64,000 nt of DNA from Xanthomonas cannabis pv. cannabis (GCF_000802365.1 NZ_JSZE01000017.1:1-64000); one strand, 5' to 3'. Shown: positions 33,755 to 42,578, counted from the stretch's first letter. The notes: generated by a model from the sequence alone, not told the origin. Numbers and translations: made by a program.

Positions 33755-34417
33755 TTACGCCGGGCTGCGCCGCTTGGTGGTGCCGCTGCGGCTGCGCTTC
33801 CTGGGCGCTGGCAGCGGCGCGGCGGCGTCATCGGCCAGCACGCCGCCGCTTTGCATCTGCTCCAGCCACGACAGCGCATCCACATAGCCGAGGAAGTGCT
33901 GCAGATAGCCGGGTGAGCGTTCACGCATCAGGGTGATGCAGCGGTGCACCAGCACGCTGGAATTGAGCGGGCCGGCGTCCTTGGGCGCATCCTGCAGCGA
34001 CTGCCGCACCTGGCTGGCAGTGCGCACGGTGGTCCAGGTACGGCGGAAATCGTCCAGCGCCGGCAGTTCCGGGAACAGCTGCGCATCGGGCGCTGCGGTC
34101 TTTCTGCTGTCCACTTCCATCAAGGCGGCATGGCCTGCCAGCTGGTCGGTCACTGCGCGCAGGGCAGTGCGTTGCAAGGCACCTGGATCGGCAGGGCCGG
34201 TGGCACGACGACGCGCCGCGTCCTTCAGCGTGGCCGCATACGCATCGACCAATGCAGCCAGCCTGTCTTCCAGCACCGCACGCACCGCATCGGCCTGCGT
34301 CTGCGCGCGTGCGGCCAATGCTTGCATCAGATGGAAGCGCGCCGGGTCGAGCTGATCGGCACCCTCGTTGCGCCAGCGCGCCAGCCGCGCGTAGGCGGAT
34401 GTCGCCGAGGTGGTCAT
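33755..34417 (-). CDS. DUF2894-family protein of the MotAB-like operon
   Basis: A 220-residue soluble, helix-rich protein with a basic C-terminal tail (APRKRSRSGTTKRRSPA). The sequence matches my memory of DUF2894, a family nearly always found with DUF802, an OmpA-family protein and DUF3348. Its start overlaps the upstream OmpA-like gene stop by 4 bases (ATGA), so it is the last gene of a coupled operon. Function unknown; the basic tail could bind DNA, RNA or membranes. Confidence 0.75.
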   Translation of the reverse strand: MTTSATSAYARLARWRNEGADQLDPARFHLMQALAARAQTQADAVRAVLEDRLAALVDAYAATLKDAARRRATGPADPGALQRTALRAVTDQLAGHAALMEVDSRKTAAPDAQLFPELPALDDFRRTWTTVRTASQVRQSLQDAPKDAGPLNSSVLVHRCITLMRERSPGYLQHFLGYVDALSWLEQMQSGGVLADDAAAPLPAPRKRSRSGTTKRRSPA

Positions 34418-35088
34418 CGCGTGGCCGGCGCCGGTGTCGGCGCTGCAGACGAGGGCGCACGCGCGGTCGAGGGGCGTGCGATCGGTGCGATTTCCACGCG
34501 GCGGTTCCTGGCGCGGTGCGCTTCGTCGGCGTTGGAATCCACCGGTTGCTGCGCGCCGAACGCGGCGGCGAACACCGAGGCGGCCGGCACACCGTCGGCG
34601 ATCAGCGCCCGGGTCACGGTGAGCGCGCGCTGCGCAGACAGTTCCCAGTTGTCGGCATAGCGGCGGTTGCCGCCCAGTACCGGGCGGTCGTCGGTGAAGC
34701 CGCTGACCATCAGGATCTCTTCGCGGGCGCGCAGGTACTGCGCCAACGGGGCGGCAAGCGACTTCAGGACCTCGCGGCCGTCCGGCTGCAATTCATCGGA
34801 GTTGAACGCAAATAGCACGTTGCCGCGAATGCCGATGCGGCCATCCACCAGCGTCACGCGGCCGGCGGCCAGCGGCGCGGCCAGCGCCTGTTCCAGCGTC
34901 TTGCGGCGCTGCGCTTCGGCCTGGCGCTGCCTGACCTCCTGGTCCAGGCGGCTGGACAGCTGCAGCTGCACGCCGATCACGCCGACCAGGATCAGCACGA
35001 ACGCGCCCAGCAGCACCGACATCAGGTCGCCGAAGGCGGCCCAGATCGGCGTGCCGGACTCGCCGTCGCTTTCGATCTCGTCGCTCAT
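34414..35088 (-). CDS. MotB/OmpA-like membrane protein with a membrane aspartate
   Basis: A 224-residue protein. One N-terminal membrane segment (about 14-40) starts AFGDLMSVLLGAFVLILVG. Asp21 sits as in MotB (Y-A-D-F-M-T), the proton-binding residue of flagellar stators. An OmpA_C peptidoglycan-binding domain is at about 90-205 (FAFNSDELQPDGREVL, GFTDDRPV, LSAQRALTVTRALIADGV, RNRRVEI). Together with the upstream MotA-like gene (4-base overlap) it should form a stator-like, ion-driven unit anchored to the cell wall. Confidence 0.87.
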   Translation of the reverse strand: MSDEIESDGESGTPIWAAFGDLMSVLLGAFVLILVGVIGVQLQLSSRLDQEVRQRQAEAQRRKTLEQALAAPLAAGRVTLVDGRIGIRGNVLFAFNSDELQPDGREVLKSLAAPLAQYLRAREEILMVSGFTDDRPVLGGNRRYADNWELSAQRALTVTRALIADGVPAASVFAAAFGAQQPVDSNADEAHRARNRRVEIAPIARPSTARAPSSAAPTPAPATR

Positions 35089-37742
35089 GCCGGCTCCGCT
35101 GCGCCGGCATCGCTGCGGCGGCCGTCGAGCTGACGCAGTTCTTCGATGATCTGCTTCTGCGACAGCATGCTGAGGTCCACCACCTCACGCGCCTGCGCCA
35201 CGTAGTACGCCAGCTGATCATCGCTGCGCGCGAGCGAGGCATCCAGTGCGGTGGCCACGTGCTGCAGGCGCTCGTTGAGCTCGCCGGTGGCGCCGCTGAA
35301 CAGCTGCACCGCCACGCCGAAGGCTTCGCCCAGGCTGGCCACTTCCACTGCGCTGCCGCTGACGTGCGCGGCCACTGCGCCGAGCTTGCCGGTTTCGCTG
35401 CCGATCTGCTCGGTGAGCTGGGTGCCCACCCGTTGCAGCAGGTCTGCGGAGGTGGTGACCAGCGCGTCCACGGCCTGACGTTGTTCGGTGGAAGCGTGAT
35501 TGACCGCGTCGAGCAAGGTGTCCAGCGTGGCCAGCAGGCGGGTGCGTTCTTCCAGCATGGCGGTGTCGCGCACCATGCTGTCGGACAGGTTCTGGCGCAG
35601 CTCGGCCACCACGTCGGCGGCGGCCTTGGGCGCCTCGGCGGCGATCTGCATCAGGCGCGAGACCTCGCTGATGGTGGCGCTGGCCTGTGCCTGCGCCTGC
35701 GTGGACAGCTCGCTGGCGGTGCTGGCCAGGGTGTCGCAGATGGCCTGCTGTTGCCGGGTGACGCGCTCGCCGGTCTGTTCCCATTGCGCGGTGAGCGTGG
35801 CGCTCATCGCGGTGAAGCGCTCGCTCCACAGGGCAAGACGCTGCGCATCGCGCGCTTCCAGCGCGGCCTGCAGGTCGCCATGCGCGTGCTGCAAGGTGCC
35901 CACCAGCGATGCGGCCTGTGCGTCGAAGCTGGCGGTGGCGGCGGCCAGTGCGGCCTGGTGCTGGGTGGCCAGCGTAGCGCTGGCCTGCTGCTGCTGTGCC
36001 AGTGCGTCCGTCCACGCGGTGGCGGCCTCGCTGCTGGACTGGTCCATGCGCGTGGCCACCGCTTCGACCAGGGCGCCGGAGCGCGCCTGGAAGGTACTGG
36101 CGAACTCGGTCAAGGCATGTTGCAGGTCCTGCGTGAGCGCGTGGTTGCTGCGCTGCTGCTCGGCCACCGCAGCGGTCCAGCTGGCCGCGGCCGCGGCCGT
36201 GCTGGTCTCGAACCCGCTGTTCAAGCCCTCCAGCTGCTGCTGCACGGCCTGCTGCACGCCGTCCTGCAGGGCGCTGGTCTGGCGGGCCAGCTGTTCCAGC
36301 GTGGCCTGCAGCTGGGTGCTGAGCGATTGGGTGGCGCGCTGTTGTTCGGCAAGCACCGTGGCCCAGTGCGCGGCGGTGGCGGCATGGCTGCGTGCAAGGC
36401 CGTCGTCGAGTGCGCTCAGTTGCTGCTGCACCGCGCGGGTGACGCTGTCCTGCACGGCGCTGCTGCGCTCATCGACCTGCGCCAGCAGCGCCTGCATTTG
36501 TCCAGTGAGTGCGTGCTGCGCGTGCTCCTGCGCGGCCAGGGCGGCCTGCCACTGGTCGGCGGCGGTGCGTGCGCTGTCCTGGAAGCCGGCGCTGAGCCCG
36601 TGCAACTGCTGCTGCACGGCCGTGCTCACGCCTTCCTGCACGGCGGTGCTGTGGTGGGCGACCTGCTCCAGGGTGTCCTGCAGCTGGGTGTGGAGCGCGC
36701 GCTGCGCCTGTTCCTGCGCGGCAAGCGCACTGGCCCAGTGGCTGGCCGCACTGCTCGCACTGCGATCGAAGCCGCTGCTGATGCCGTCCAGCTGCTGCTG
36801 CACGGACTGGGTCAGGCGTTCGTGCAGCGCGGCGGTGTCGCGCGCAATGCCGGCCATGGTGGCTTCCATCGCCGGCTGCAATGCCGCGCCGACCGCGCGC
36901 GCGCTGTCGGCAACGCCGGCCTGCAGCGACTGTTCCATCGACGTGGCCAGCCGCGTGTACGCCGCCTCGGTTCTGGCATGGAACTCGGCCTGGTGCGCGG
37001 CCAGGCGTTGGTCGGCTGCGATGCTGTGCTGCTCGATGCTGCTCATCAGCGCCTGCATCCGGTCGATCAGGGCCGGCATCAGCGCGCTTTGCTGCTGCTG
37101 CAGCTTGAACACTTCACCACGCTGGTGCGCTTCCGAATGCGGGTGCAGTTCGGCGGCGATCTTCAGGTCCAGCCGCTGCACCGCCTGCAGGCGCTCGCGC
37201 CGGCACAGCGCCGACAACAGGCCCAGCATGGCCGAGCTGGCGACGCCGGCGATGGAGGTGCCGAATGCAAACGCCAGGCCTTCCACCGGCGCGGCCAGCG
37301 AGCCGCGGATGGCCTGCAGGTCGGTGGCGCTCTGCAGGGCAAAGCCGGTGCCCTTGAGCGTGGCCATCATGCCGAGCAGGGTGCCGAGCATGCCCAGCAG
37401 CACCAGCAAGCCCACCAGGTACGGGGTCAGCACGGGCGCCGGCAACGCCACGCGCGCGCCCTGGATGCGCAGACGCACCGCATTGCGCAGGCTCGGGTGC
37501 AGCTGCGCCAGCCACGCATCCAGTGCCGACGGCGCGGCGGTCAGCCCGGACACCGCGGTGTCCAGCGTGGCGCTGGCCTGGCGATAGCGATACAGCTCCA
37601 GCGCACCGGCCAGATAGCAGGCACCGATCACCGCGGCGATGCAGGCGCCCAACGGATTGGAGCCCAGATAGCCGAACCCGACCCAGCAAACCGCCAACAG
37701 GCCGACGAGAAACACACACACGTGTACAAGAGTTTTGAACAT
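35085..37742 (-). CDS. DUF802: MotA-like membrane protein with giant coiled-coil tail
   Basis: The ATG at 37742 gives 885 residues. Membrane segments lie at about 5-26, 30-50, 104-128 (LVGLLVLLGMLGTLLGMM) and 152-178 (VEGLAFAFGTSIAGVASSAM); the last two resemble the MotA/ExbB/TolQ pair. Residues 180-885 form a Gln/Ala-rich cytoplasmic helix, including four 62-residue repeats (about 311-558). A long helical tail on a MotA core is the hallmark of ZorA-type proteins. It lies 10 bases after DUF3348 and overlaps the MotB-like gene. The role is unknown; it is not flagellar, since no flagellar genes are near. Confidence 0.82.
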   Translation of the reverse strand: MFKTLVHVCVFLVGLLAVCWVGFGYLGSNPLGACIAAVIGACYLAGALELYRYRQASATLDTAVSGLTAAPSALDAWLAQLHPSLRNAVRLRIQGARVALPAPVLTPYLVGLLVLLGMLGTLLGMMATLKGTGFALQSATDLQAIRGSLAAPVEGLAFAFGTSIAGVASSAMLGLLSALCRRERLQAVQRLDLKIAAELHPHSEAHQRGEVFKLQQQQSALMPALIDRMQALMSSIEQHSIAADQRLAAHQAEFHARTEAAYTRLATSMEQSLQAGVADSARAVGAALQPAMEATMAGIARDTAALHERLTQSVQQQLDGISSGFDRSASSAASHWASALAAQEQAQRALHTQLQDTLEQVAHHSTAVQEGVSTAVQQQLHGLSAGFQDSARTAADQWQAALAAQEHAQHALTGQMQALLAQVDERSSAVQDSVTRAVQQQLSALDDGLARSHAATAAHWATVLAEQQRATQSLSTQLQATLEQLARQTSALQDGVQQAVQQQLEGLNSGFETSTAAAAASWTAAVAEQQRSNHALTQDLQHALTEFASTFQARSGALVEAVATRMDQSSSEAATAWTDALAQQQQASATLATQHQAALAAATASFDAQAASLVGTLQHAHGDLQAALEARDAQRLALWSERFTAMSATLTAQWEQTGERVTRQQQAICDTLASTASELSTQAQAQASATISEVSRLMQIAAEAPKAAADVVAELRQNLSDSMVRDTAMLEERTRLLATLDTLLDAVNHASTEQRQAVDALVTTSADLLQRVGTQLTEQIGSETGKLGAVAAHVSGSAVEVASLGEAFGVAVQLFSGATGELNERLQHVATALDASLARSDDQLAYYVAQAREVVDLSMLSQKQIIEELRQLDGRRSDAGAAEPA
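36065..36812 (-). repeat. Four tandem ~186-bp coding repeats in the DUF802 gene
   Basis: The protein shows about four 62-residue units with the pattern VQQQL-x2-L-x2-GF-x2-S, then W-x2-ALA-x-Q, then LQ-x2-LEQ, then S-x2-V-Q-x-x-V. Copies differ by many substitutions, so they are old rather than recent. The repeats would extend a regular cytoplasmic rod. Confidence 0.75.
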
Positions 37743-37752
37743 GACGTCCCAG

Positions 37753-38490
37753 TTAGCGGGTACGAAGCGCTGCAAGCAGGCCTTCGATCGGGTGAAAACG
37801 AACATCCAGTTCGGCGAGCAACACGCTCTGCATGTCCTTGCGAAAAACATCCAGCCAGCCATCGGACACCGCGCGCGCGGCGGCCTGGTCATCGCCTGGC
37901 GGGTGATGCGCCTGCGCGGCATGGCGCAGGCGTTCGAAATGCGCGCCGAGCAGGCTGGGCACGGTGTTCAACAGGGTCTGCTCGCGCGGGCTCAGGGTCA
38001 GCTCCATCACCGCATCCACTTCGGCCAGCCGTGCCATTTCGCTGGAGACCAATGTCAGCAGGTCGCGCAGCCGCCCGCGCAGATCGCCGGTGGCGGTGCG
38101 CATGGCGCGCTGCATGGCCAGGTAATGCTGCCGGAACGGGGCATAGTCGGGCACCGGCGGCGCCGCGCCCGCCTCGGTGGCAGCACGTGCTTCGGTGCGC
38201 AGGCGTGCCACCAGCGCATCCAGATCCGCCACGCTGCTGGTTGCCAGACCGGCGCGCACGCGGGCGCAGGCGTCGGCATCGAGCGGGCGCGGCTCGGGCA
38301 GGTCATCGGTGTCGGGCAGCTTGCCATCCAGCGCCTTGGACACGGCCACTGCGCGCGTCCAATCGATCCATTGGCTCAGCCGGTCGGCCAGCGCGTGGTT
38401 GGACTGGGCGACGCGGACATCGCTGAGGCGTGCGAGCAGGCGGATGAACGCCGGGCCCGAGAGGGGCGCCCGTGGAGCAGCTTTCGCCAT
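37753..38490 (-). CDS. DUF3348-family protein, first gene of the MotAB-like operon
   Basis: A 245-residue soluble, helical protein. Characteristic stretches are FIRLLARLSDVRVAQSNHAL, FRQHYLAMQRAMRTATGDLR and WLDVFRKDMQSVLLAELDVR, plus HFERLRHA; these match what I recall of DUF3348. ATG 38490 was chosen; a TTG at 38502 is possible. It precedes the DUF802 gene by 10 bases. The family is known mainly from this conserved operon, so it is probably a cytoplasmic partner of the motor-like complex. Confidence 0.77.
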   Translation of the reverse strand: MAKAAPRAPLSGPAFIRLLARLSDVRVAQSNHALADRLSQWIDWTRAVAVSKALDGKLPDTDDLPEPRPLDADACARVRAGLATSSVADLDALVARLRTEARAATEAGAAPPVPDYAPFRQHYLAMQRAMRTATGDLRGRLRDLLTLVSSEMARLAEVDAVMELTLSPREQTLLNTVPSLLGAHFERLRHAAQAHHPPGDDQAAARAVSDGWLDVFRKDMQSVLLAELDVRFHPIEGLLAALRTR

Positions 38491-38752
38491 TGTTCCGGTC
38501 AAAGACCGCGCATTTTACACGGGAATGCGCGCGCCACCGCCGCCGTGCCCAGGCCCGCGCTGCCTGGGCTGGCGGCATTCAGCAGGGGCTGGCGTGCAGT
38601 GCTGTCAGGGGGCGCTGCGGGGCAGCTCCAGGTCGCCGGGCGCGCTGGTGGCAGGGCACATGCGCGCCACCTGCGCCGATCAGCGCGTCACCCGCTGCCA
38701 TGGGCGCGCGTGCCACCTGATGGCCCGGGCGCAGCCTTGCCACAGGCGCCAC

Positions 38753-39940
38753 TCACCGCCGGGCGCGGTGCACCACCGGAATCAGCACCACTCCCAGCGC
38801 GGCGACCGCCGCGGCGACGTAGCCGATGCTGCCCAGCCCCCAGGCCGGAATCGCCAGCCCGCCGATGATGGCGCCGACGCCGATGCCGGCATTGGCAGCG
38901 GACACGTTGGTGGTGCCGGCCAATGCCTGCGAATGGCCGACCGACTGCATCACCCGCACCTGGCTGATCGGAAACAGCGCGGTATACGCAATGCCCCAGA
39001 TCGTCAGGGTCAGACAGAGCAGCACGCCGGTGCCGGCCACCGGCACGCACAACGCCATGCCCAACGCGAGCAACAGCAGGAACACCGCCGTGGCGCGCAG
39101 CGGTGAGCGGTCCACCACCCGGCCACCCAACCAATTGCCGATCAGGCCGACCGCACCGAACCCCATCAGCCACCAGCCGACGTTTGCCGCCGGCACGCCC
39201 ACGTTGCGTTCGAGCAGGTCGGCCAGATAGGTGTAGGCGGTGAACATGGCGGTGAACACCACCACCGACAACGCCACATTGGCCAGGAAGAAGCGCTCGG
39301 TGAAGATCCCGGCCTGCTGGCGCAGGTTGACCCGCTCGGTACGCGCCATCGTCGGCATCCACAGCGCCAACGCGGCGGCCATCGCCAGCGACAGCGCCGC
39401 CAGACTCCAGAACGCGCCGCGCCAGCCGATGCTGTTGGCCGCCACCGTGCCCAGCGGGATGCCGAACAGCAGCGCCGCCGAAATGCCCAGATACACCCGC
39501 GACACCGCTTGCCCGGCCTGTTGCGGGCCGGCCAGTTGCCCGGCGGTGTCGCTGGCAGTGCCCCAGAACACCGGCAATGCCAGCGCCGGAAGAAAGCGCG
39601 CGACCGCCAGCACCCAGATGTTGGGCGCCAGCGCAGCCACGGCGTTGGACACCGCGAACACCAGCAGGATCGCCACGAACAGGCGCTTGCGGTCCAGGTG
39701 CGACAGCCAGGCGGTCAGCGGCGGGCCGGACAGCATCACCGTGAAGGCGAACAACGTCACCAGCTGGCCGGCAGCGGAGATCGAGATGCCCATGTCGCGC
39801 GCCAGACCGGGCAGCAGACCGACGATCAGGTACTCGGTGGTGACGATCACGAATGCGGCAAACGCCAGGATGAAGATCGCCAGCCCGCTGCGCCCGGTGG
39901 CGGCGGGGCTGGTCGCTGGAGGGGAATGGAGAGCAGGCAT
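38753..39940 (-). CDS. MFS transporter (DHA1/AraJ-like)
   Basis: A 395-residue inner-membrane protein with twelve hydrophobic segments. The motif-A-like loop between segments 2 and 3 reads WLSHLDRKRLF, and segment 1 contains FVIVTTEYLIVGLLP, typical of sugar/drug efflux members such as AraJ and YdhP. It is probably a proton-driven exporter of a drug or metabolite. It is divergent from a LysR regulator that likely controls it. Confidence 0.88.
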   Translation of the reverse strand: MPALHSPPATSPAATGRSGLAIFILAFAAFVIVTTEYLIVGLLPGLARDMGISISAAGQLVTLFAFTVMLSGPPLTAWLSHLDRKRLFVAILLVFAVSNAVAALAPNIWVLAVARFLPALALPVFWGTASDTAGQLAGPQQAGQAVSRVYLGISAALLFGIPLGTVAANSIGWRGAFWSLAALSLAMAAALALWMPTMARTERVNLRQQAGIFTERFFLANVALSVVVFTAMFTAYTYLADLLERNVGVPAANVGWWLMGFGAVGLIGNWLGGRVVDRSPLRATAVFLLLLALGMALCVPVAGTGVLLCLTLTIWGIAYTALFPISQVRVMQSVGHSQALAGTTNVSAANAGIGVGAIIGGLAIPAWGLGSIGYVAAAVAALGVVLIPVVHRARR

Positions 39941-39974
39941 GGCATCGGCCGGAATGAGGGGTGGCCATGATAAG

Positions 39975-40032
39975 AAAGAACTGAAGTCGTATATCGGGAG
40001 TATCTTCCGTACATTACGGATTCAATTTCTTT
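39975..40032. promoter_or_regulatory. AT-rich divergent regulatory region with imperfect dyad
   Basis: AAAGAACTGAA at 39975-39985 mirrors TTCAATTTCTTT at 40021-40032 (one insertion). It lies between the MFS gene and its LysR gene, and is unusually AT-rich for this DNA, so it probably holds both promoters. Confidence 0.35.
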
Positions 40033-40043
40033 AATAGGTCACC

Positions 40044-40976
40044 ATGCATCCTTCCGAACGCGTCAAGGGCATCGATGTCTTCGTCGGCGCTGCCGACGCC
40101 GGCAGCTTCACCGCCGCTGCCGAGCGCCTCAGCCTGACCAGCTCAGCGGTCGGCAAGGCGATTGCCCGGCTGGAGGCGCGCCTGGGTGTGCGCCTGTTCG
40201 CACGGACCACCCGGCGGCTGGAGCTGACCGATGCCGGTGCGGCGTTCTATCGGGTGTGCGTCAAGGTGCTCGACGAACTGGAGGAGGCCGAGCACGTGCT
40301 GCGCGCCGAAGGCCAGGCGCCCACCGGCCGGTTGCGGCTGGATGTGCCGGTGAGCTTTGGCCGGCGCAAGGTGCTGCCGGTGCTGTTGCCGTTCTTTCAG
40401 CAGCATCCCGGCCTGCAGCCGAGCCTGTCGTTTACCGACCGCTTCGTCGACATGGCCGAGGAGGGCATCGACGTGGCCGTGCGGATCGGCGGGCCGGAGC
40501 AGTGGCCCGGCAGCCTGGGCCACCGCTATCTCGGCCACGAAACCTACGTGTTCTGCGCGGCGCCGCAGTATCTGGCGCAGCGCGGCACGCCGCAGCGCAT
40601 CGACGAGGTGGTGAACCACGCGGCGGTGATCTACGCCAAGGCCGATGGCAGCAGCAGCCCCTGGCTGCTACGCCACGGCGAAGGGCCGGTGGAGCAACGG
40701 CCGATGCACGGACGCGTGGTACTGGGCAATGCCGAGGCGCAGGTGGATGCGGTGGCCGCCGGCCTGGGCATCGCACAATTGCCGACCTGGCTGATCGATG
40801 ACCATCTGCAGCGCGGCAGTCTGGTCACGGTGCTGCCGCAGTGCGATACCGATGGCCTGCCGCTGCATCTGGTGTGGATGCGCGCACGGCAGTTGCTGCC
40901 CAAGGTGAGCCGCTTGCTGGAATGTCTGGAGCAGGGACTGCGCGGTGCCACCCGGGCGGCACGCATGCATGCCTGA
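40044..40976 (+). CDS. LysR-family transcriptional regulator
   Basis: A 310-residue regulator with the helix-turn-helix at about 8-65 (AGSFTAAAERLSLTSSAVGK, AIARLEARLGVRLFARTTRR) and a substrate domain at about 95-300. It belongs to the CrgA/DmlR-like branch. Being divergent from the MFS exporter gene, it most likely regulates that gene. A start at ATG 40044 fits family length. The effector is unknown. Confidence 0.9.
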   Translation: MHPSERVKGIDVFVGAADAGSFTAAAERLSLTSSAVGKAIARLEARLGVRLFARTTRRLELTDAGAAFYRVCVKVLDELEEAEHVLRAEGQAPTGRLRLDVPVSFGRRKVLPVLLPFFQQHPGLQPSLSFTDRFVDMAEEGIDVAVRIGGPEQWPGSLGHRYLGHETYVFCAAPQYLAQRGTPQRIDEVVNHAAVIYAKADGSSSPWLLRHGEGPVEQRPMHGRVVLGNAEAQVDAVAAGLGIAQLPTWLIDDHLQRGSLVTVLPQCDTDGLPLHLVWMRARQLLPKVSRLLECLEQGLRGATRAARMHA

Positions 40977-41140
40977 GCCGCAGCCGATGGCGTGGCGTAT
41001 GGAGGTTCCGCCACGACGGTGGCGTCGGCCGCGCTGCCTGACCGATTCAGCGCCGCCCGCCCGGTCGTCTGGCTGACCCGGTTCTGTCAAATGAACGGGT
41101 ATAAGCTGCGGGCCGGGGAATTCCCCAGCGAGGTGACGCA

Positions 41141-41353
41141 ATGGACCACTCCGACATGCAGGTGTCCGATCTGCTGGTCTTGGAGCTGCAAGGGTTCCAT
41201 GCCGCCTACGGCAGCGGCCCGGACTTCTGGGATGCGTACCAACGCATCATGGGCATCGCAGCGCAGGCCGGCGGCAACCTGATCGACCTGGCCAACGAAA
41301 TGGCCTCCCTGGCACAAGGGCTGGGCGCGATCGATCACGCGCAGTTGCTGTAA
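41141..41353 (+). CDS. Small hypothetical protein
   Basis: A 70-residue, mostly helical protein (DLLVLELQGFHAAYGSGPDF, NEMASLAQGLGAIDHAQLL) with GAGGTG 5 bases before its ATG. No family recognised. Composition and the ribosome-binding site suggest a real gene. It stands alone. Confidence 0.6.
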   Translation: MDHSDMQVSDLLVLELQGFHAAYGSGPDFWDAYQRIMGIAAQAGGNLIDLANEMASLAQGLGAIDHAQLL

Positions 41354-41641
41354 TCGCCTGGCGCCGCGCGTCGCCTGCGTTGTGCCACTTGATCGACCGA
41401 TCCGGGCACGCCATCACTGAATTTTTCTGCCGTGTTCACGTACGCCTGCTGCGCCCATTTTTATCGTAAGGCCGTCGATGGCGTCACGTGGTCTGGTTCG
41501 ATCACGCGGTGCCGATCGGGGCGCCATCGGGCGATGCGCTGAGTGTGAGGCTGCACACGGAGGTATTGCAGTCCCCCGCAATGGCGCCCCCAACACCCGT
41601 GCCGGATGCGGACCTCCGGCACCTCGTTGAGGAGCTTGGTT

Positions 41642-41959
41642 GTGAATGAAGCAGGAGAAGGCGTGCGGGTGCATCTGGTTGGCGGGCCGCATGACGGGCA
41701 AATGCTGTGCGGTGCCACGCTCCCCGAGCTTGCGCTGCCGCAAGGCTACCGGATGGCACCCTGGCCGGGCGGGCAGACGGGCATCCACTGGCACCGTGAG
41801 TTCAATCTGGCCAGTGCACACGAGTCGCTGGCAGTCGAGCAGCTGTGTGATGCATTGAATGCGCGGTGGCGGCATTACCTGGCGACGCGGCGGCAGCAGG
41901 CGGCTGTGTCGCGCGGCGGCGATGTAAACAGCGGCTGTGCAGACGCTGCGCTCGCGTAA
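41642..41959 (+). CDS. Hypothetical protein
   Basis: A 105-residue protein. GTG 41642, 7 bases after GAGGAG, is the likely start. The middle (VHLVGGPHDGQMLCGATLPEL, then GYRMAPWPGG) looks like a small beta-rich domain, followed by a helix (VEQLCDALNARWRHYLATRR). No family recognised. Downstream to about 42250 no gene was seen. Confidence 0.55.
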   Translation: MNEAGEGVRVHLVGGPHDGQMLCGATLPELALPQGYRMAPWPGGQTGIHWHREFNLASAHESLAVEQLCDALNARWRHYLATRRQQAAVSRGGDVNSGCADAALA

Positions 41960-42258
41960 GGCCCGCTGATCGACCAGGGGTGATGGCGTGATGTGATGGA
42001 TCGGCACGCGCAGCCTGTGCTTAGAGGGCGCGATGCATGTCTGTCATGCCGCGCTTCGGACGCCCGACATTGCGCTGGCGCGCCTGGTGAGGCATTCGGG
42101 GGCAACAATGGCGGCCTTACCGACATGCCTGTGTTCATGCCTTCCACCTGCAACGCACACGTGCACCGGCTACGGCGCAGTACCTATTCGCAGGATGAGT
42201 CAGTGGGCCCTCAAACAGGCCCTAGCGTTGAAGAAAGACCCTAGCGTTGGAGCCACAA

Positions 42259-42363
42259 ATGCAGCGTGGCGAGCTGCCCCCCGCCCGTGCTCCAACGCAG
42301 ATCTATTCCGTGCAGCGCAGCGAAATGCCCACTGCCTACGCCCCGACGCAACTTTATTCCGCG
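42259..42363 (+). repeat. In-frame 17-residue tandem duplication, possible gene remnant
   Basis: After ATG 42259, two consecutive 51-bp units (42262-42312 and 42313-42363) encode QRGELPPARAPTQIYSV and QRSEMPTAYAPTQLYSA. The DNA copies differ mostly at third positions, as expected if protein sequence was under selection. Beyond 42363 the frame runs antisense to a minus-strand gene and looks random. This may be the stump of a lost gene or a short peptide gene. An 11-bp direct repeat (CCCTAGCGTTG, 42220 and 42239) lies just upstream. Confidence 0.4.
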
Positions 42364-42569
42364 TCAGCGCCCGACTTGACCGGTGTCGCCGGTGTCGCCG
42401 CCGACGCACCGCGCGTCTTTTCGCGCCGCAGCGGGGTATCGCCCAGGCGTTCTATCGCACCGCCGGACTGCTGGAAGGCTTCCAGATCGGCGGCCAGGCG
42501 CTGTTCGGACAGGCGCGGCTTGCCGGGTTGATTGCTGACGGTCATCGACTGGCGGCGGGAGTTATTCAT
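42354..42569 (-). CDS. Small hypothetical protein, downstream of YkgJ
   Basis: A 71-residue basic, polar protein (KPRLSEQRLAADLEAFQQSG, GAIERLGDTPLRREKT) with TGAGGA 6 bases before its ATG. The middle resembles short proteins in which L-x-F-x-x-x-GG-x-I-x-x-L follows a helix; I cannot name a family. It starts 9 bases after the YkgJ-like gene, so the two form an operon. It partly overlaps the plus-strand repeat described at 42259-42363. Confidence 0.6.
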   Translation of the reverse strand: MNNSRRQSMTVSNQPGKPRLSEQRLAADLEAFQQSGGAIERLGDTPLRREKTRGASAATPATPVKSGADAE

Positions 42570-42578
42570 CGCGAATCC

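Noticed and set aside
36065-36812. CRISPR array
   Set aside because: The repeats are 186 bp, divergent and inside a coding frame; no short identical repeats with unique spacers occur anywhere in the window.
35259-38426. A 1055-codon plus-strand open frame
   Set aside because: It is antisense to the DUF802 and DUF3348 genes; its Gly/Leu/Gln-rich sequence mirrors the coiled-coil coding strand.
33755-38490. A complete Zorya defence system
   Set aside because: The MotA-tail and MotB-OmpA pair fits, but no ZorC, ZorD helicase or ZorE nuclease gene is within the operon or beside it. Only a resemblance is claimed.
42187-42211. A PIP-box (TTCGC-N15-TTCGC) upstream of the 17-residue repeat peptide
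   Set aside because: TTCGC is present at 42187, but the second half at the right distance reads GCCCT.
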